A DNA stretch of 64,000 nucleotides from Pseudomonas saudiphocaensis (lineage in GTDB: Bacteria; Pseudomonadota; Gammaproteobacteria; Pseudomonadales; Pseudomonadaceae). Positions 49,879-58,439 of the stretch are shown one piece after another (the first letter of the stretch is position 1; every line of letters begins with the position of its first letter). The notes below the pieces were generated by a model that had not been told where the DNA came from, did no database searches, and was given only the letters and a program-made list of their open reading frames with translations. The stretch spans positions 1,922,001-1,986,000 of the forward strand of contig NZ_CCSF01000001.1 of the NCBI RefSeq assembly GCF_000756775.1, given 5' to 3'. Made by a program: the position numbers and the translations under genes.

Positions 49879-50037
49879 ATGGCAAAGAGTCGCAAGCGGC
49901 CAAACAAGGCCAAGTCACTGGTGGCACAACCCCTGTTCCGCAGCCGCCAGGAACAACCGAAAAAAGGCAAAGGCAGCTACCGCCGCGAAGCCTCCCAGTC
50001 CGACAACTGGGGGGCTTCTTTCCTTCTGGCAGCTTGA
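49879..50037 (+). CDS. arfA: Alternative ribosome-rescue factor ArfA
   Basis: 52 residues, starting MAKSRKRPNKAKSLVAQPLF. The ArfA core PLFRSRQEQPKKGKGSYRRE is plain. ArfA frees ribosomes stalled on stop-less mRNA by recruiting RF2. Codons 37-47 encode a strong hairpin (49987-50018), so most messages should end inside the gene without a stop codon, the usual ArfA control that ties it to failure of tmRNA. The start has gagagtctgccc upstream. Confidence 0.93.
   Translation: MAKSRKRPNKAKSLVAQPLFRSRQEQPKKGKGSYRREASQSDNWGASFLLAA
49987..50018 (+). terminator. Hairpin inside arfA (intragenic terminator/RNase III site)
   Basis: GAAGCCTCCCAGT, CCGACA, ACTGGGGGGCTTC: a 13-bp stem with one G-U pair, followed by TTTCCTTC. 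It lies within the reading frame, about 17 bases before the stop at 50035. In E. coli arfA an intragenic hairpin is cut by RNase III or terminates transcription so that the mRNA lacks a stop. Confidence 0.8.
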
Positions 50038-50098
50038 AAAGCCAAGCCCTCCAAAGCGTGCTAATGTCACCCACCGATGTCCTGTCGAGAAGTGGTGC

Positions 50099-51400
50099 AT
50101 GCTTTACACCTTCGTCCCTGTTGTACTGCCACGAGTCCTGATTGCCGCTTCAGCCCTGAGCATCATGGCTGCCTGCGCGGCCGACCCGCATTCCCAAGCC
50201 AAGCCGAGCACTGGACCGGAGCATGCCGTAGCGGCCCCAGCTACCGCCACCACTGCCTCGGACAGCCAAGCCGAAGTGCCGCACCAGAGTTTCGCCCAGT
50301 GGCGCGACGCCTTTCGCGTGGAAGCCCTGCAGGCCGACGTGCCGGCAGAGCTGTTCGATCGTGCCTTTGCGGGCATCGAACCCGACCCTTCCATCATCAC
50401 TGCCGATCGCAGCCAGCCGGAATTTACCCGCCCGGTCTGGCAATATCTCGAAGGCGCCCTTGCCGCGCAGCGCGTGTCCAGCGGCAGGCGACTGCTGAGT
50501 CAGCACGAGGCCACACTCTCAGCCATCGAGGAGCGCTATGGCGTCGACCGCAATACGCTGGTGGCCATCTGGGGTCTGGAAAGCAACTTCGGCAATATCA
50601 TGGGCGACAAATCGGTGATCCGCTCATTGGCCACCCTGGCCCATGAAGGACGCCGCCCCGGCTTCGCCAAGAGCCAACTACTGGCCGCCCTGGACATACT
50701 GGAGCACGGCGACGTTTCGCCCGAGAATCTACGCGGTTCCTGGGCCGGCGCCATGGGCCAGACGCAGTTCATCCCCACCACTTACAACAGCTATGCCGTA
50801 GACTTTGACGGCGATGGTCGTCGCGATATCTGGCAGAGCTCCGCCGACGCTCTGGCTTCGGCAGCCAATTACCTTCAATCCTCGGGGTGGAAAGAAGGCC
50901 AGCCCTGGGGCTTTGAAGTGGTACTGCCGAAGGGCTTTGATTACGCCCTGGCCGATAGCAGCATTCGTAAACCGCTGGATGAATGGCGACGTCTGGGGCT
51001 GCAAGGCCTGCCCGCTGGCGAACAGTCGTGGAACGCCAGCCTGCTGCTGCCCGCCGGCCACCGCGGCCCTGCTTTCCTCGTGCTGGATAATTTCCGCACC
51101 ATCTTGCGCTACAACAACTCCTCGTCTTATGGGCTGGCCATCGGCCTGCTCTCCGAGCGCTTTGACGGCGCTGGCCAAGTGCGCGGCAGCTGGCCTCTGG
51201 GTGAGCAGCCACTGAGCCGCTCCGAGCGGCTGGAGTTGCAAGAGCGTCTGGCTGCGAGAGGCTTCGATCCCGGCACCCCGGACGGCATCATCGGTGCCAA
51301 TACCCGCAGCGCCATCCGCAGCTTCCAGCAGCAGCTGGGCTGGCCCGCCGACGGCCACCCTACCCAGCAATTGCTTGGGCAACTACGCGCTCGGCCCTAA
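50099..51400 (+). CDS. Lytic murein transglycosylase, MltB/SltB3-like lipoprotein
   Basis: 433 residues. Lipobox IMAAC (Cys26), an SLT_2-type domain with catalytic Glu161 (WGLESNFG), GAMGQTQFIPTTYNSYAVDFDG, and a C-terminal peptidoglycan-binding domain (LQERLAARGFDPGTPDGIIG). Cleaves glycan strands to 1,6-anhydro products. It corresponds by position to the SltB3 gene of P. aeruginosa. Start ATG 50099; weak ribosome site gtggtgc. Confidence 0.93.
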   Translation: MLYTFVPVVLPRVLIAASALSIMAACAADPHSQAKPSTGPEHAVAAPATATTASDSQAEVPHQSFAQWRDAFRVEALQADVPAELFDRAFAGIEPDPSIITADRSQPEFTRPVWQYLEGALAAQRVSSGRRLLSQHEATLSAIEERYGVDRNTLVAIWGLESNFGNIMGDKSVIRSLATLAHEGRRPGFAKSQLLAALDILEHGDVSPENLRGSWAGAMGQTQFIPTTYNSYAVDFDGDGRRDIWQSSADALASAANYLQSSGWKEGQPWGFEVVLPKGFDYALADSSIRKPLDEWRRLGLQGLPAGEQSWNASLLLPAGHRGPAFLVLDNFRTILRYNNSSSYGLAIGLLSERFDGAGQVRGSWPLGEQPLSRSERLELQERLAARGFDPGTPDGIIGANTRSAIRSFQQQLGWPADGHPTQQLLGQLRARP

Positions 51401-51427
51401 GCGCACCGGGCACGGCAGCGCAAAACG

Positions 51428-51454
51428 AAAAAACCGGCAATATGCCGGTTTTTT
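51428..51454. terminator. Bidirectional intrinsic terminator
   Basis: AAAAAACCGGCA, ATA, TGCCGGTTTTTT with 12-bp arms. It ends the transglycosylase transcript and can also end the leftward gene at 51484. Confidence 0.9.
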
Positions 51455-51483
51455 CATTTTTAGCGACGACCTACAAGAGCATT

Positions 51484-51828
51484 TCAGCGTTTGATAAGCA
51501 GCTCGTAGATGTAGTCAGGCAGTGGATCGATAACGACCTGCTGCCCCTTGTACTGAGCTTGTACGGCGTTGCGGCGGACAACCCCATGCGGTACACGCTG
51601 ATCGCTACCCAGACGCTGACGCGCCCGGTAGTCAATTACGCAGTCTTGCGCTTCCACCCAAAAATGGGGCGAAGCCACCTTACCGTCCAGCTCTACCTGC
51701 CCCATCATCACGCGGTATGGGATTCGTTTCTGGGCCAGACGCGTCACGACCAAACGGCTCGTCGCGTCGCATTCGCCTTGAGTGGCATCCAGATCATCGA
51801 GCAGGTTTTGTAACTGGGGATCATTCAT
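51484..51828 (-). CDS. Small transglutaminase/papain-like protein, unknown function
   Basis: 114 residues. The sequence has GECDATSRLVVTRLAQKRIP, then YRVMMGQVELDG, SPHFWVEAQD and CVIDYRARQ. The order Cys20, His55, Asp66 with IPYRV and HFWVE segments is the catalytic layout of the transglutaminase-like fold, in a very short version. No signal peptide or membrane segment. I do not recognise a named family. Conserved-looking in place between the transglycosylase and lipA. Confidence 0.7.
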   Translation of the reverse strand: MNDPQLQNLLDDLDATQGECDATSRLVVTRLAQKRIPYRVMMGQVELDGKVASPHFWVEAQDCVIDYRARQRLGSDQRVPHGVVRRNAVQAQYKGQQVVIDPLPDYIYELLIKR

Positions 51829-51966
51829 TTGTCAGTGGCCCTCTGCTGGCCAAGTTGGTATCGACAGGCGCCACTATAGACCAAAGTCGTATGCGGCAAA
51901 ATAGCGCAATATTCTTGCCATTTATTTTCATCCGGACCTTTTTTTAATCCGCTTTCCGCCAGACAC

Positions 51967-52002
51967 AAAAAAGCCGCGCTGACTGGGTGTCATACGCGGC
52001 TT
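51967..52002 (-). terminator. Terminator of the lipBA transcript
   Basis: On the minus strand AAGCCGCG, sixteen bases, CGCGGCTT followed by TTTTG. It sits 22 bases after the lipA stop. Confidence 0.8.
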
Positions 52003-52023
52003 CTGAAGGCTCAGCTGCTTTTA

Positions 52024-52998
52024 TCAGCTGATCTTATTGCCATGCGCCTGTTGATCCGCATGGTAGGACGAACGAACCAGCGGGCCGGAAGCAATGTTCT
52101 TGAAGCCCATTTTCTCCCCTTCTTCGGCAAACCAGGCAAAGGTGTCCGGATGCACAAAGCGCTGTACGGGCAGATGGTTGCGTGAAGGCTGCAGGTACTG
52201 GCCGAGGGTGAGCATATCGATATCGTGCTCGCGCATCCGCTGCATGACCTCGATGACTTCCTCATCGGTTTCGCCCAGACCCAGCATCAGCCCGGACTTG
52301 GTCGGCACGCCTGGGACGCGCTGCTTGAACTTCTCCAGCAGATCCAGCGACCACTCGAAATCCGAACCGGGGCGGGAGGAGCGATACAGCCGCGGTACGG
52401 TTTCCAGGTTGTGATTGAACACATCCGGCGGCTCGGTGGCCGTGATATCCAGTGCGATATCCATGCGTCCGCGATAATCCGGCACCAGGGTTTCCAGCTG
52501 GATTCCCGGCGACAACTTGCGGATCTCCCTGAGGCAGTCAGCGAAGTGCTGAGCGCCGCCGTCACGCAGGTCGTCACGGTCTACCGAGGTGATCACCACA
52601 TACTTCAGGCGCATATCGGCGATGGCCTTGGCCAGGTTCATCGGCTCATCGGCGTCCAGCGGATTTGGCCGCCCGTGGCCCACATCGCAGAAGGGGCAGC
52701 GACGGGTGCAGATGTCGCCCATGATCATGAAGGTCGCGGTGCCGCTGGAGAAACACTCGCCCAGGTTCGGGCAGGAGGCTTCCTCACATACGCTGTGCAG
52801 CTTGTGCTTGCGCAGGGTCTGCTTGATCTGCTCAACCTCGGGCGAGACGGGAATACGCACGCGAATCCAGTCGGGCTTTTTCGGCATCACGTCGGTGGGG
52901 ATGATCTTCACCGGAATCCGCGCAACCTTGTCCGCACCGCGCAGCTTGACCCCGGCTTCCACTTTTGCCGGCTTGGCTTGCGTTTCAACTGTACTCAT
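52024..52998 (-). CDS. lipA: Lipoyl synthase
   Basis: 324 residues. Radical SAM enzyme inserting two sulfurs into octanoyl groups. Auxiliary cluster Cys71, Cys76, Cys82; radical-SAM triad Cys97-x3-Cys101-x2-Cys104 (CTRRCPFC). The C-terminal RSSY serine that ligates the auxiliary cluster is present. Its ATG overlaps the lipB stop (ATGA). Confidence 0.97.
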   Translation of the reverse strand: MSTVETQAKPAKVEAGVKLRGADKVARIPVKIIPTDVMPKKPDWIRVRIPVSPEVEQIKQTLRKHKLHSVCEEASCPNLGECFSSGTATFMIMGDICTRRCPFCDVGHGRPNPLDADEPMNLAKAIADMRLKYVVITSVDRDDLRDGGAQHFADCLREIRKLSPGIQLETLVPDYRGRMDIALDITATEPPDVFNHNLETVPRLYRSSRPGSDFEWSLDLLEKFKQRVPGVPTKSGLMLGLGETDEEVIEVMQRMREHDIDMLTLGQYLQPSRNHLPVQRFVHPDTFAWFAEEGEKMGFKNIASGPLVRSSYHADQQAHGNKIS

Positions 52999-53651
52999 AT
53001 GCTTTCGATTCCGCCCGTGAGGGTCTTCTGTTCAGCGTAGCCAAGGAGTCCAACGAGTTGCGCAAGCAACCGGTCCTGTACTTCAGCGAAGTCCAACGGC
53101 CCGATCAAGTCGCGCAACTGGGTCATTTGCAGCCCTGCATAACCGCAGGGGTTGATGCGTCGAAAGGGTTCCAGATCCATGTCCACATTCAGTGCCAGGC
53201 CATGGAACGATCGGCCATTGCGAATACGCAGGCCCAACGAGGCGATCTTGGCGCCCTCGACATACACGCCGGGCGCATCCGGTTTGGCGACGGCGTTGAC
53301 GCCATAAGTCGCCAGCACCTCGATGATGCTCTGCTCGATGCGGCTCACCAGTTCACGCACTCCGATACCCAGGCGGCGCACATCCAGCAGCAAGTAGCAG
53401 ACCAGCTGTCCAGGCCCGTGATAAGTCACCTGGCCGCCTCGGTCAGCCTGCACCACAGGGATATCGCCCGGCAACAGCAGATGTTCAGCCTTGCCGGCCT
53501 GGCCCTGGGTGAACACCGGCTGGTGCTGCAGTAGCCAGATCTCGTCGTCGGTACCCGGCCCGCGAGTGTTGGTGAAGCGCTGCATGGCCTGCCAGGCAGG
53601 CTCGTATTCAATCAGACCGAGGTCGCGCACACCCAGCACGGAGCTGCTCAT
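52995..53651 (-). CDS. lipB: Octanoyltransferase
   Basis: 218 residues. Moves octanoyl from ACP to lipoyl domains. [17 protein letters not shown], Lys135 in [10 protein letters not shown] and Cys169 in NPCGYAG are the catalytic residues. Start ATG 53651. The two lip genes form one unit downstream of ybeD. Confidence 0.97.
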   Translation of the reverse strand: MSSSVLGVRDLGLIEYEPAWQAMQRFTNTRGPGTDDEIWLLQHQPVFTQGQAGKAEHLLLPGDIPVVQADRGGQVTYHGPGQLVCYLLLDVRRLGIGVRELVSRIEQSIIEVLATYGVNAVAKPDAPGVYVEGAKIASLGLRIRNGRSFHGLALNVDMDLEPFRRINPCGYAGLQMTQLRDLIGPLDFAEVQDRLLAQLVGLLGYAEQKTLTGGIESI

Positions 53652-53712
53652 CTAGAAGCCCCGTCGGCAGGATGCAAATGATGCACTCGGGTCTGCAAAA
53701 AGACGGCGCCCA

Positions 53713-53997
53713 TCAGAGCACCATTTGTACGCGCCCGGTTGCCCGCAGATCGACGTGAATCGCCTGCAGCTGCTCGACGCCAGTCGCGGTGATCAACACC
53801 TGGACGGAGAGGAAGCGGCCGTTACGGCTATCGCGCGTTACCAGCGTGGTTTCATCGAAGTCAGGAGCGTGGCGGCGTATCACCTCGACCACGGTCTCGC
53901 TGAAGCCCTCCCCGGCCTCACCGATCACCTTGATCGGGTATCGCTCGCAGGGGAATTCGATCTTGGGTGCCTGTGTATCGCTTGTCTGTTCGTTCAT
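53713..53997 (-). CDS. ybeD: DUF493 family protein YbeD
   Basis: 94 residues from ATG 53997. [20 protein letters not shown] and [20 protein letters not shown], an ACT-like ferredoxin fold, match YbeD, which sits between dacA/C and lipB in gammaproteobacteria. A longer frame from 54132 overlaps the gap and is not needed. Function not established. Confidence 0.93.
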   Translation of the reverse strand: MNEQTSDTQAPKIEFPCERYPIKVIGEAGEGFSETVVEVIRRHAPDFDETTLVTRDSRNGRFLSVQVLITATGVEQLQAIHVDLRATGRVQMVL

Positions 53998-54061
53998 GTG
54001 TGACGGACTCGTGATCCGCAGGCGCGTCCCGGCAGGGTGGCCAGGGCGCGCGCAAGGGTTG

Positions 54062-55222
54062 TCAGTTGAAGAGGTTGAAGAAGAACAGCCGAATGCTATC
54101 CCAAAAGCGGCGGAACAGCCCACCTTCTTCAACCGTTTGCAGAGCGATCAGGTCGCTGCTGTGCAGTACCTCGTCGTTGAGCCTGACCTCGACCTTACCA
54201 ATCACATCACCCTGCTGGATAGGTGCAATCAGCTCCGGGTTGAAGGTCATGCCGGCTTGCAGCTTTTCCAGCTGACCGCGCGGCAGGGTCAGGGTCAGAT
54301 CCTTCGCCAGACCAGCACTGACTTTGTCCTCCTGGCCTTTCCAGACGCGAGAGGTAGCCAGCTCGGTACCCTGCTGATAGAAGGTGCGCGTTTCGAAGAA
54401 ACGGAAACCGTAGGTCAGCAGCTTCTGCGTCTCGGCTGCGCGCGACTGTTCGCTGTTGGTGCCGAAGACCACGCTGATCAGACGCATGCCATCACGCACC
54501 GCCGAAGCAACCAGGCAGTAGCCCGCCTCTTCCGTGTGGCCGGTCTTCAAGCCGTCGACCGTCTTGTCGCGCCACAGCAGCAGATTGCGGTTGGGCTGCT
54601 TGATGTTGTTCCAGAGAAATTCCTTCTGCGCGTAGATGCCGTAGTGCTCCGGGTCTTCGTAGATGATCGCCCGTGCAAGCTTGGCCATGTCGGCCGCCGA
54701 AGAGTAATGATCAGGATGCGGCAGGCCGGTGGAGTTGACGAAGTGGGTATTGGTCATGCCCAACCGCTGCGCAGCGGCATTCATCAAGTCAGCGAAGGCC
54801 TCCTCGCTGCCGGCAATGTATTCAGCCATGGCCACACTGGCGTCGTTACCGGACTGGATGATGATGCCGTGCAGCAGGTCATCCACCGAAACCTGGGTAT
54901 TGACCTGGATGAACATCCGCGAGCCGCCGGTACGCCAGGCCTTCTCGCTGACGGTGACCATGTCGCTTTCCGCGATATTGCCCTTCTGGATTTCCAGAGT
55001 GGCGATATAGGCGGTCATCAGTTTGGTCAGGCTGGCTGGCGGCAGACGTTCGTCGCCGGCATTTTCCACCAACACCTTGCCGCTTGCTGCATCCATCAGC
55101 ACATAGGATTTAGCCGCCAACTGCGGAGCGGAAGGCGTGATCGACTGCTGCGCCAGGGCAACCGGCGCTACCGTCAGCAGAACCAGAAGAAACAGGCGGT
55201 GCACAAAGGTGGTGATAGTCAT
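54062..55222 (-). CDS. dacC: D-alanyl-D-alanine carboxypeptidase (PBP5/6 type)
   Basis: 386 residues. A signal peptide ([16 protein letters not shown]) precedes the serine peptidase domain with Ser64-x2-Lys67 (SLTK), Ser124-Gly-Asn126 and Lys226-Thr-Gly228. The C-terminal amphipathic helix [16 protein letters not shown] anchors it to the inner membrane. Trims pentapeptides in the periplasm. The start at ATG 55222 is chosen over an upstream start at 55285. Confidence 0.96.
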   Translation of the reverse strand: MTITTFVHRLFLLVLLTVAPVALAQQSITPSAPQLAAKSYVLMDAASGKVLVENAGDERLPPASLTKLMTAYIATLEIQKGNIAESDMVTVSEKAWRTGGSRMFIQVNTQVSVDDLLHGIIIQSGNDASVAMAEYIAGSEEAFADLMNAAAQRLGMTNTHFVNSTGLPHPDHYSSAADMAKLARAIIYEDPEHYGIYAQKEFLWNNIKQPNRNLLLWRDKTVDGLKTGHTEEAGYCLVASAVRDGMRLISVVFGTNSEQSRAAETQKLLTYGFRFFETRTFYQQGTELATSRVWKGQEDKVSAGLAKDLTLTLPRGQLEKLQAGMTFNPELIAPIQQGDVIGKVEVRLNDEVLHSSDLIALQTVEEGGLFRRFWDSIRLFFFNLFN

Positions 55223-55284
55223 TGGTCTCTCGAAAGTGGGTAGGGGCAAAACAGTATCTTTCTCTGGAGCTAGCTGTAGGTGCA

Positions 55285-56277
55285 TCAGTCTCCCTGCACC
55301 CTTCGCGGCTGGCCGAGATTGGCCAGACGCAGGCTTTGCTCGATTTGCTCGGCCTCGGCCGCCGAGGCAATGGGTCCGAGGCGAACCCGGTGCAACACCT
55401 GCTCGCGGTGGACCACCGAACTCACGAATACCGGTGCGCCGGTCATGCCGCTGAGCTTGTCGCGCAGCAACTGGGCAGCGTCCGGATTGGCGAATGCGCC
55501 GACCTGCAGGAACAGACCGGAGGCGCCAGCGCCACTGCTGTTGCCGACTTCAACCGGTAGCGTAGCACCGGCATGCTGGGTCGGCGGCGGCGTATAGGTC
55601 TCGACCGGCTGCGCAAGCGCACTGCTGGTCGGCTTGCCAGCAGCCATCTGCGGCTGCGCCAGGACCATCGGCGGCTGCTGGCCACGGTCGGCCCACCACT
55701 GCACGGGGTCGATACCCTCGACCTTGACCCGGGCCGTTCCCGACTCGGCGAAACCCAGCTTCTTCGCGGCAGCAAAGGAGAGGTCGATGATGCGATCCGA
55801 GTAGAAGGGGCCACGGTCATTGACCCGCAGCACCACGGTCTTGCCGTTGTCGATATTGGTCACTCGAACGTAACTTGGCAGCGGCAGCGTCTTGTGCGCC
55901 GCGCTCATGCCATACAGATCGTATTTTTCACCATTGGCGGTCGGCTGACCGTGAAACTTGGTGCCATACCAGGACGCGGTGCCGGTTTCCCGATAACTGC
56001 GCCCATCGGCCATCGGATAATAGGTCTTGCCCAGGACCTTGTAGGGGCTGGCCTTGAACGGACCGAAATGAGGCGTCGGCACCGCATCGGGAATTGCCGA
56101 AACATCCACGTCCCACCAAGGCGCACCGTCCTGGCTAGGCCGCGAGTAGTTATCCGGGCCGCTGATGCCCCCGCTCTTCGCCACTGCGGGCGGCGTGGAC
56201 GGTGGTTTGGAGGAGCAGCCTACCGCCAGCACAATGGCGGCGGTCAACCCCAGCAATCGTAGTGGCAGGCGAGTCAT
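55285..56277 (-). CDS. rlpA: Septal ring lytic transglycosylase RlpA
   Basis: 330 residues. Lipobox LAVGC (Cys21), a double-psi beta-barrel domain (GTASWYGTKFHGQPTANGEK; VRVNDRGPF-like VLRVNDRGPF) and a C-terminal SPOR domain (GLFLQVGAFANPDAAQLLRD). RlpA cleaves denuded glycan at the division site in Pseudomonas. Overlaps sltB1 by ATGA. Confidence 0.96.
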   Translation of the reverse strand: MTRLPLRLLGLTAAIVLAVGCSSKPPSTPPAVAKSGGISGPDNYSRPSQDGAPWWDVDVSAIPDAVPTPHFGPFKASPYKVLGKTYYPMADGRSYRETGTASWYGTKFHGQPTANGEKYDLYGMSAAHKTLPLPSYVRVTNIDNGKTVVLRVNDRGPFYSDRIIDLSFAAAKKLGFAESGTARVKVEGIDPVQWWADRGQQPPMVLAQPQMAAGKPTSSALAQPVETYTPPPTQHAGATLPVEVGNSSGAGASGLFLQVGAFANPDAAQLLRDKLSGMTGAPVFVSSVVHREQVLHRVRLGPIASAAEAEQIEQSLRLANLGQPRRVQGD

Positions 56278-57284
56278 TGCGCCCCCTTGGCTTCAACGAG
56301 CATCTCAGCCAGCTGATGCACCGCCATGGCATACATGACGCTGCGATTGTAGCGTGTGATGACATAGAAGTTTGGCAGACCGATCCAGTATTCGTCGCCT
56401 TCGGCCCCTTCCAGGCGGAAAGCAGTCACCGCCGTATCGTCGGCGATGGCATCTTCACTGTGCCAGCCCAGCTCACGCAGCTCGGCAGCATTGAGAACAG
56501 GCTCAAGCCCCTGGGTAAGCCCGTCGGCATAGCGCTCGCCTTTTACCGTGGCGCGTGCGACGACCGGCTCGCCGGCTCTCCAGCCGTGCTGTTTGAAATA
56601 GCTTGCGGCACTGCCGATGGCGTCTACCGGGTTCTTCCAGATATCGATGTGCCCGTCGTCGTCGAAGTCCACTGCATAGGCGCGAAAGCTGCCCGGCATA
56701 AACTGCGGGAGCCCCATCGCACCGGCGTAGGAGCCGGTCAACGTCAGTGGATCGACCTGCTCTTCACGGGTCAGCAGCAGAAACTCCTTGAGCTGCTGGC
56801 GGAAAAACGGCTGGCGCGGCGGGTAATCGAATCCCAGCGTGGCCAGCGCGTCGATAACCCGGTGGCCGCCGGTGTTGCGGCCATAGAAGGTTTCCACGCC
56901 GATGATCGACACGATGATTTCGGCAGGCACGCCAAATTCGCTTTCGGCACGCGCCAGCGCTGCTTCGTTTTCACGCCAGAAATCGACGCCCTGGGCTACG
57001 CGCGCATCGGTCAGAAAAATCGGCCGGTATTCCTTCCACGGTTTGACCCGCTCGGCTGGTCGCGAAATGGCATCGAGAATGCCCTGCTTGCGCTCCGCCT
57101 GGGCCAGCAGCTCTTCCAGCTGCTCGCTGGCGAAGCCGTAGTCCTGGGTCATTTCGCGCACGAACTCGGCGATTTTCTCGCCCTCGTAATCGGCGGCACT
57201 GGCCAGCGGCATGCCGGCCAGCAGCAGACTCAAGCTTCCAGCGCCACAGAGCGCGGCCAGTCGACCTTTAACAGATGATTTCAA
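56274..57284 (-). CDS. sltB1: Membrane-bound lytic murein transglycosylase B (SltB1)
   Basis: 336 residues. A signal peptide of about 30 residues, then the SLT_2 domain with catalytic Glu131 (IIGVETFYG) and GAMGLPQFMPGSFRAYAVDF. In P. aeruginosa SltB1 sits at this place next to rodA. Its stop overlaps the rlpA start. Confidence 0.95.
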   Translation of the reverse strand: MKSSVKGRLAALCGAGSLSLLLAGMPLASAADYEGEKIAEFVREMTQDYGFASEQLEELLAQAERKQGILDAISRPAERVKPWKEYRPIFLTDARVAQGVDFWRENEAALARAESEFGVPAEIIVSIIGVETFYGRNTGGHRVIDALATLGFDYPPRQPFFRQQLKEFLLLTREEQVDPLTLTGSYAGAMGLPQFMPGSFRAYAVDFDDDGHIDIWKNPVDAIGSAASYFKQHGWRAGEPVVARATVKGERYADGLTQGLEPVLNAAELRELGWHSEDAIADDTAVTAFRLEGAEGDEYWIGLPNFYVITRYNRSVMYAMAVHQLAEMLVEAKGAQ

Positions 57285-57293
57285 GACCTTTAC

Positions 57294-58439
57294 CTAAGCC
57301 TGTGCGATCCACTTACGATGGGTGTGGACCGACATCAAAACCCCGAACCCCGCCAGCAGGGTTACCAATGACGTTCCGCCATAACTGATGAAGGGCAGCG
57401 GCACCCCTACGACCGGCAGCAGCCCGCTGACCATACCGATATTGATGAACACATAAACGGAAAACGTCATGGTCAGCGCACCGGCAAGCAGCTTGCCGAA
57501 CAGCGTCTGCGCCTGAACCGTAATGATCAGGCCACGTGCAATCAACAGGAGATACACCAGCAGTAACAAACAGACGCCGACCAGGCCGAACTCTTCGGCC
57601 AGAACGGCAATGATAAAGTCCGTATGGCTTTCGGGCAAAAAATCCAGATGTGACTGAGTACCCATCAGCCAGCCCTTGCCAAAGACCCCACCCGAGCCGA
57701 TCGCGGCCTTGGACTGGATGATGTTCCAGCCGGTTCCCAGCGGGTCGCTCTCCGGGTCAAGAAAGGTCAGAACGCGTTGTTTCTGATAGTTGTGCAGCAC
57801 GAAATACCACATGCCCACAGCAACCGGGACTAACGCTGCTATCGCGCCGAACACCCAGCGCCAGCGCAGACCAGCCAGGAACAGCACAAAGGCACCGGAC
57901 ACCACCACCTGCAGCGCCGTGCCCAGGTCGGGTTGCTTGAGGATCAGCACAAAGGGCACGAGGATCAGGCACAGGCTCACCGCCGTATGCTTGATGCCCG
58001 GCGGCAGTGCGCGGGTGGACAGGTACCAGGCAATGGTCATCGGTGTGATGATCTTGACGATCTCCGATGGCTGGAAGCGAATCACCCCCGGGATATTGAT
58101 CCAGCGAGTCGCGCCCATTGCCGTGTAACCGAAAAATTCCACTACGAGCAGCAGCGTCATTGCTACCAGGTAACCCAGAGGCACCCAGCGTGCCATGAAA
58201 CGCGGCTCGAACTGGGCGACCACCACCATAGCCGTCAGGCCGATTCCATAAGAGGTGGCTTGCTTGAGCAGCAGGTCGAGGTTCTTGCCACCAGCCGAAT
58301 ACAGGATGAACAGACTGCCTGTGGCCAGCAGCAACAACAGCAACAGCAGAACGCCATCGATATGCATCCGTTGCAGCAGTGTCGCCCGGCGGCGCATTAC
58401 ATCAGTGTTCGAAATCGTCCGATCGAAAGTCCCGCTCAT
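57294..58439 (-). CDS. rodA: Rod shape-determining protein RodA
   Basis: 381 residues. SEDS glycosyltransferase of the elongasome, ten membrane segments, with GATRWINIPG, FQPSEIVKI, KQPDLGTALQVV and PFISYGGTSL signatures. It works with PBP2, whose gene is directly upstream (ATGA overlap at 58436-58439). Confidence 0.97.
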   Translation of the reverse strand: MSGTFDRTISNTDVMRRRATLLQRMHIDGVLLLLLLLLATGSLFILYSAGGKNLDLLLKQATSYGIGLTAMVVVAQFEPRFMARWVPLGYLVAMTLLLVVEFFGYTAMGATRWINIPGVIRFQPSEIVKIITPMTIAWYLSTRALPPGIKHTAVSLCLILVPFVLILKQPDLGTALQVVVSGAFVLFLAGLRWRWVFGAIAALVPVAVGMWYFVLHNYQKQRVLTFLDPESDPLGTGWNIIQSKAAIGSGGVFGKGWLMGTQSHLDFLPESHTDFIIAVLAEEFGLVGVCLLLLVYLLLIARGLIITVQAQTLFGKLLAGALTMTFSVYVFINIGMVSGLLPVVGVPLPFISYGGTSLVTLLAGFGVLMSVHTHRKWIAQA

